Positions 34,420 to 36,084 of a stretch of 36,084 bases of DNA are shown one piece after another. Position 1 is the stretch's first letter; the number at the start of each line of letters is the position of its first letter. The stretch lies in assembly GCA_016930315.1 (NCBI GenBank), contig JAFGGX010000010.1:1-36084 (forward strand), given 5' to 3'. Source of the stretch: Candidatus Buchananbacteria bacterium. GTDB taxonomy: Bacteria; Patescibacteriota; Patescibacteriia; Buchananbacterales; UBA6539. Under the pieces are notes generated by a model, which worked only from the letters and a program-made list of their open reading frames with translations, searched no databases and had not been told where the DNA came from. Both the position numbers and the translations under genes were made by a program.

Positions 34420-35844
34420 TTATAATTCTTTCCGATCTTGGCCTAAAATAATTAAAATGTCGGCGTTAGGACTAACCAGCTGACTGCTGGTGGCGGTCAC
34501 CCAGCTTGGTAAACTAGGGGATACCTCGCTATTAAGTAACAAACCAACATTTTTGGCTGTGTCTTTTGGATCCGGGTCTTGGTTTAAATTATAGACAACG
34601 GTTTTTTGATAATCTTGGGTGGGGGCATTACGGCTGGTGATTACTTGATAGCCCAAACTTTGCAGATATCGAGTGGTGCGAGAAGCTAGCCCCTCGATTT
34701 TTGTCCCATTTTGAACTTCGATTTTTCTCGGTTTAGCCGAGGCTAAAGCCATTGGGTCAAAAATGTTTTGGGCAATATTTTGCAATTCAGAAAAATCGCC
34801 GATCTTTGTTTCTAATACCCAGGCGCCTTCACTGGTGATAGTTGATTTCAATGGGCCGTCTGGACTGTCATCAAATACTCGATTAATAATTTCGTCATGA
34901 TTAATATTTTTACCCATTTGATAAAGCTTTAATAACTCCCAAACTTGCATGTTGGTTGATAAGTGCTGGCTTAAAGTATCCATTAACTGGCTGACTTTAT
35001 AAGGGTTAGCCAACGTACTAAGTTTTAAAGCCTTATCTTTGACTGCTAATAATATTTTTTGTTGGCGTTGACTTCTGGCAAAATCCGAACCTTCAATCCC
35101 TTTAGCTTGCCTGGATCGAACATATTTTAAAGCGGTTGCTCCATCAAAAGTATATTGACCGGCTGGAATATATAAATGCTCGTAACGTTCGGTGGTGGTG
35201 GCCGTTTCTTTGCCGGGGATTGGATAAAGCGAATCATCTAAAGTATTGTCGACATTTAAAGTTAGGCCGCCTAAGTCATTAATAATTTTTACAAAACCGG
35301 CGAAATCGATTCGTAAATAATATTGGATGGGAATATTTAAAACTTGGCTGACCACCTGCATGGCCAGTTCGCCGCCATGTTCGGGATTTTGGGCTTCGCC
35401 AAATGCGTCGGTGCTATTAATTTTACGCCAGCCATAGCCGGGGATAGGGACTAGCAAGTCTCTAGGCAAGGAAATTAAAGAGACTTGTTTGGTTGATAGT
35501 TTTAAACTTAAAACAATCATGGTGTCGGTTAAGTATGGTCCATCGTGATCGCCGCCGCCAATGCCCAGTAGCAAAACATTAATTCGATCTTGATCCTCAC
35601 CTTGTAACGCTTTGTTGTCGCTAGATATTAATTTGCCAATTTGGCCGATAATACCGACATTGCCGAATTTTTGGGCTAAATTTTCACCCGATGAAATAAT
35701 GCCGATACTATAAATAATGCCGATAACAAGAAAAACAGCCACTAGATAGATGGCGAGTTTACTTAGTTTAATTGCCTTTCTTTTCGGTTGAGGGGTGACA
35801 ATTTTATTTTTTTCATCTAGAAAATCAACTTCTGGCTTATCCAT
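34420..35844 (-). CDS. LytR-CpsA-Psr (LCP) family protein with LytR_C-like C-terminus
   Basis: DRINVLLLGIGGGDHDGPYLTDTMIVLSL; SLPRDLLVPIPGYGWRKINSTDAFGE; SDFARSQRQQKILLAV; C-terminal IEVQNGTKIEGLASRTTRYLQSLGYQV. Confidence 0.95.
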   Translation of the reverse strand: MDKPEVDFLDEKNKIVTPQPKRKAIKLSKLAIYLVAVFLVIGIIYSIGIISSGENLAQKFGNVGIIGQIGKLISSDNKALQGEDQDRINVLLLGIGGGDHDGPYLTDTMIVLSLKLSTKQVSLISLPRDLLVPIPGYGWRKINSTDAFGEAQNPEHGGELAMQVVSQVLNIPIQYYLRIDFAGFVKIINDLGGLTLNVDNTLDDSLYPIPGKETATTTERYEHLYIPAGQYTFDGATALKYVRSRQAKGIEGSDFARSQRQQKILLAVKDKALKLSTLANPYKVSQLMDTLSQHLSTNMQVWELLKLYQMGKNINHDEIINRVFDDSPDGPLKSTITSEGAWVLETKIGDFSELQNIAQNIFDPMALASAKPRKIEVQNGTKIEGLASRTTRYLQSLGYQVITSRNAPTQDYQKTVVYNLNQDPDPKDTAKNVGLLLNSEVSPSLPSWVTATSSQLVSPNADILIILGQDRKEL

Positions 35845-35918
35845 AGATTATTTATCATCTAATTTTATATCATTCTGCCATAAAAATAGAGGTTTTGTAA
35901 AGTAAGTTTTATAATGTC

Positions 35919-36002
35919 ATTCCGGACCTGCCTGCCGGCAGGCAGGCTTGATCCGGAATCTAGTGTTTAACTTAAGCCTTGTACTTTTGTGACCAAAAGT
36001 AC
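35919..36002. repeat. Palindromic interspersed elements
   Basis: ATTCCGGA...TCCGGAAT enclosing the perfect 20-bp palindrome CCTGCCTGCCGGCAGGCAGG, then GTACTTTTG-tgac-CAAAAGTAC (35981-36002). Confidence 0.8.
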
Positions 36003-36012
36003 CAAAAGTCCT

Positions 36013-36084
36013 GGGGGCACAAATTCGCCCTTCAGCGATGATTAGTTTTTATTCGGGTTTATTTTGGGGCTCAGTTGTGCCCCC
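36013..36084. repeat. 72-bp unit bounded by perfect 10-bp inverted repeats at the window end
   Basis: GGGGGCACAA (36013-36022) and TTGTGCCCCC (36075-36084). Confidence 0.7.

Noticed and set aside
1-36084. CRISPR array, transposase, prophage or rRNA
   Set aside because: No regularly spaced repeats, transposase/integrase motifs, phage structural genes or rRNA signatures seen.

Overview
The window is AT-rich, gene-dense bacterial chromosome. Product set, small size and codon use suggest a Patescibacteria/CPR (Parcubacteria-like) genome; this taxonomy is inference. Recognisable core genes: infC-rpmI-rplT, smpB next to a tmRNA gene, glyS, an M16 peptidase, parA-parB, a C-terminally short RelA/SpoT homolog, topA-folC-dprA, pth, der, an LCP-family protein, and four tRNAs (Asp, Met, initiator Met, Leu). 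Accessory parts: an ArsR/thioredoxin-like/permease operon, a Xre-HTH/DUF2178 pair, a secreted surface-protein cluster (WxL-like, DUF916-like, DUF4215 Cys-rich), and several orphan genes with their own promoter and terminator. Most interesting observations: (1) a 359-aa orphan protein at 5956-7035 whose N-terminus has Thr1/Asp17/Lys33 exactly as in proteasome beta subunits, plus a long Lys-rich insertion; (2) a 393-nt tmRNA whose T-loop (UGUGAUU) and D-loop (GG to AA) both depart from consensus in an apparently compensating way; (3) an initiator tRNA with C33 in place of U33; (4) a ~155-nt rod-like candidate ncRNA (6S-like shape) between dprA and pth; (5) a ~63-nt minimal transcription unit at 24.27 kb and a long structured leader on a 52-aa membrane protein at 25.0 kb; (6) tRNA remnants invaded by GC-rich palindromes around tRNA-Asp; (7) two neighbouring one-base frameshifted small genes at 2.4-3.1 kb. 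All calls are by eye; no database search or folding was run.
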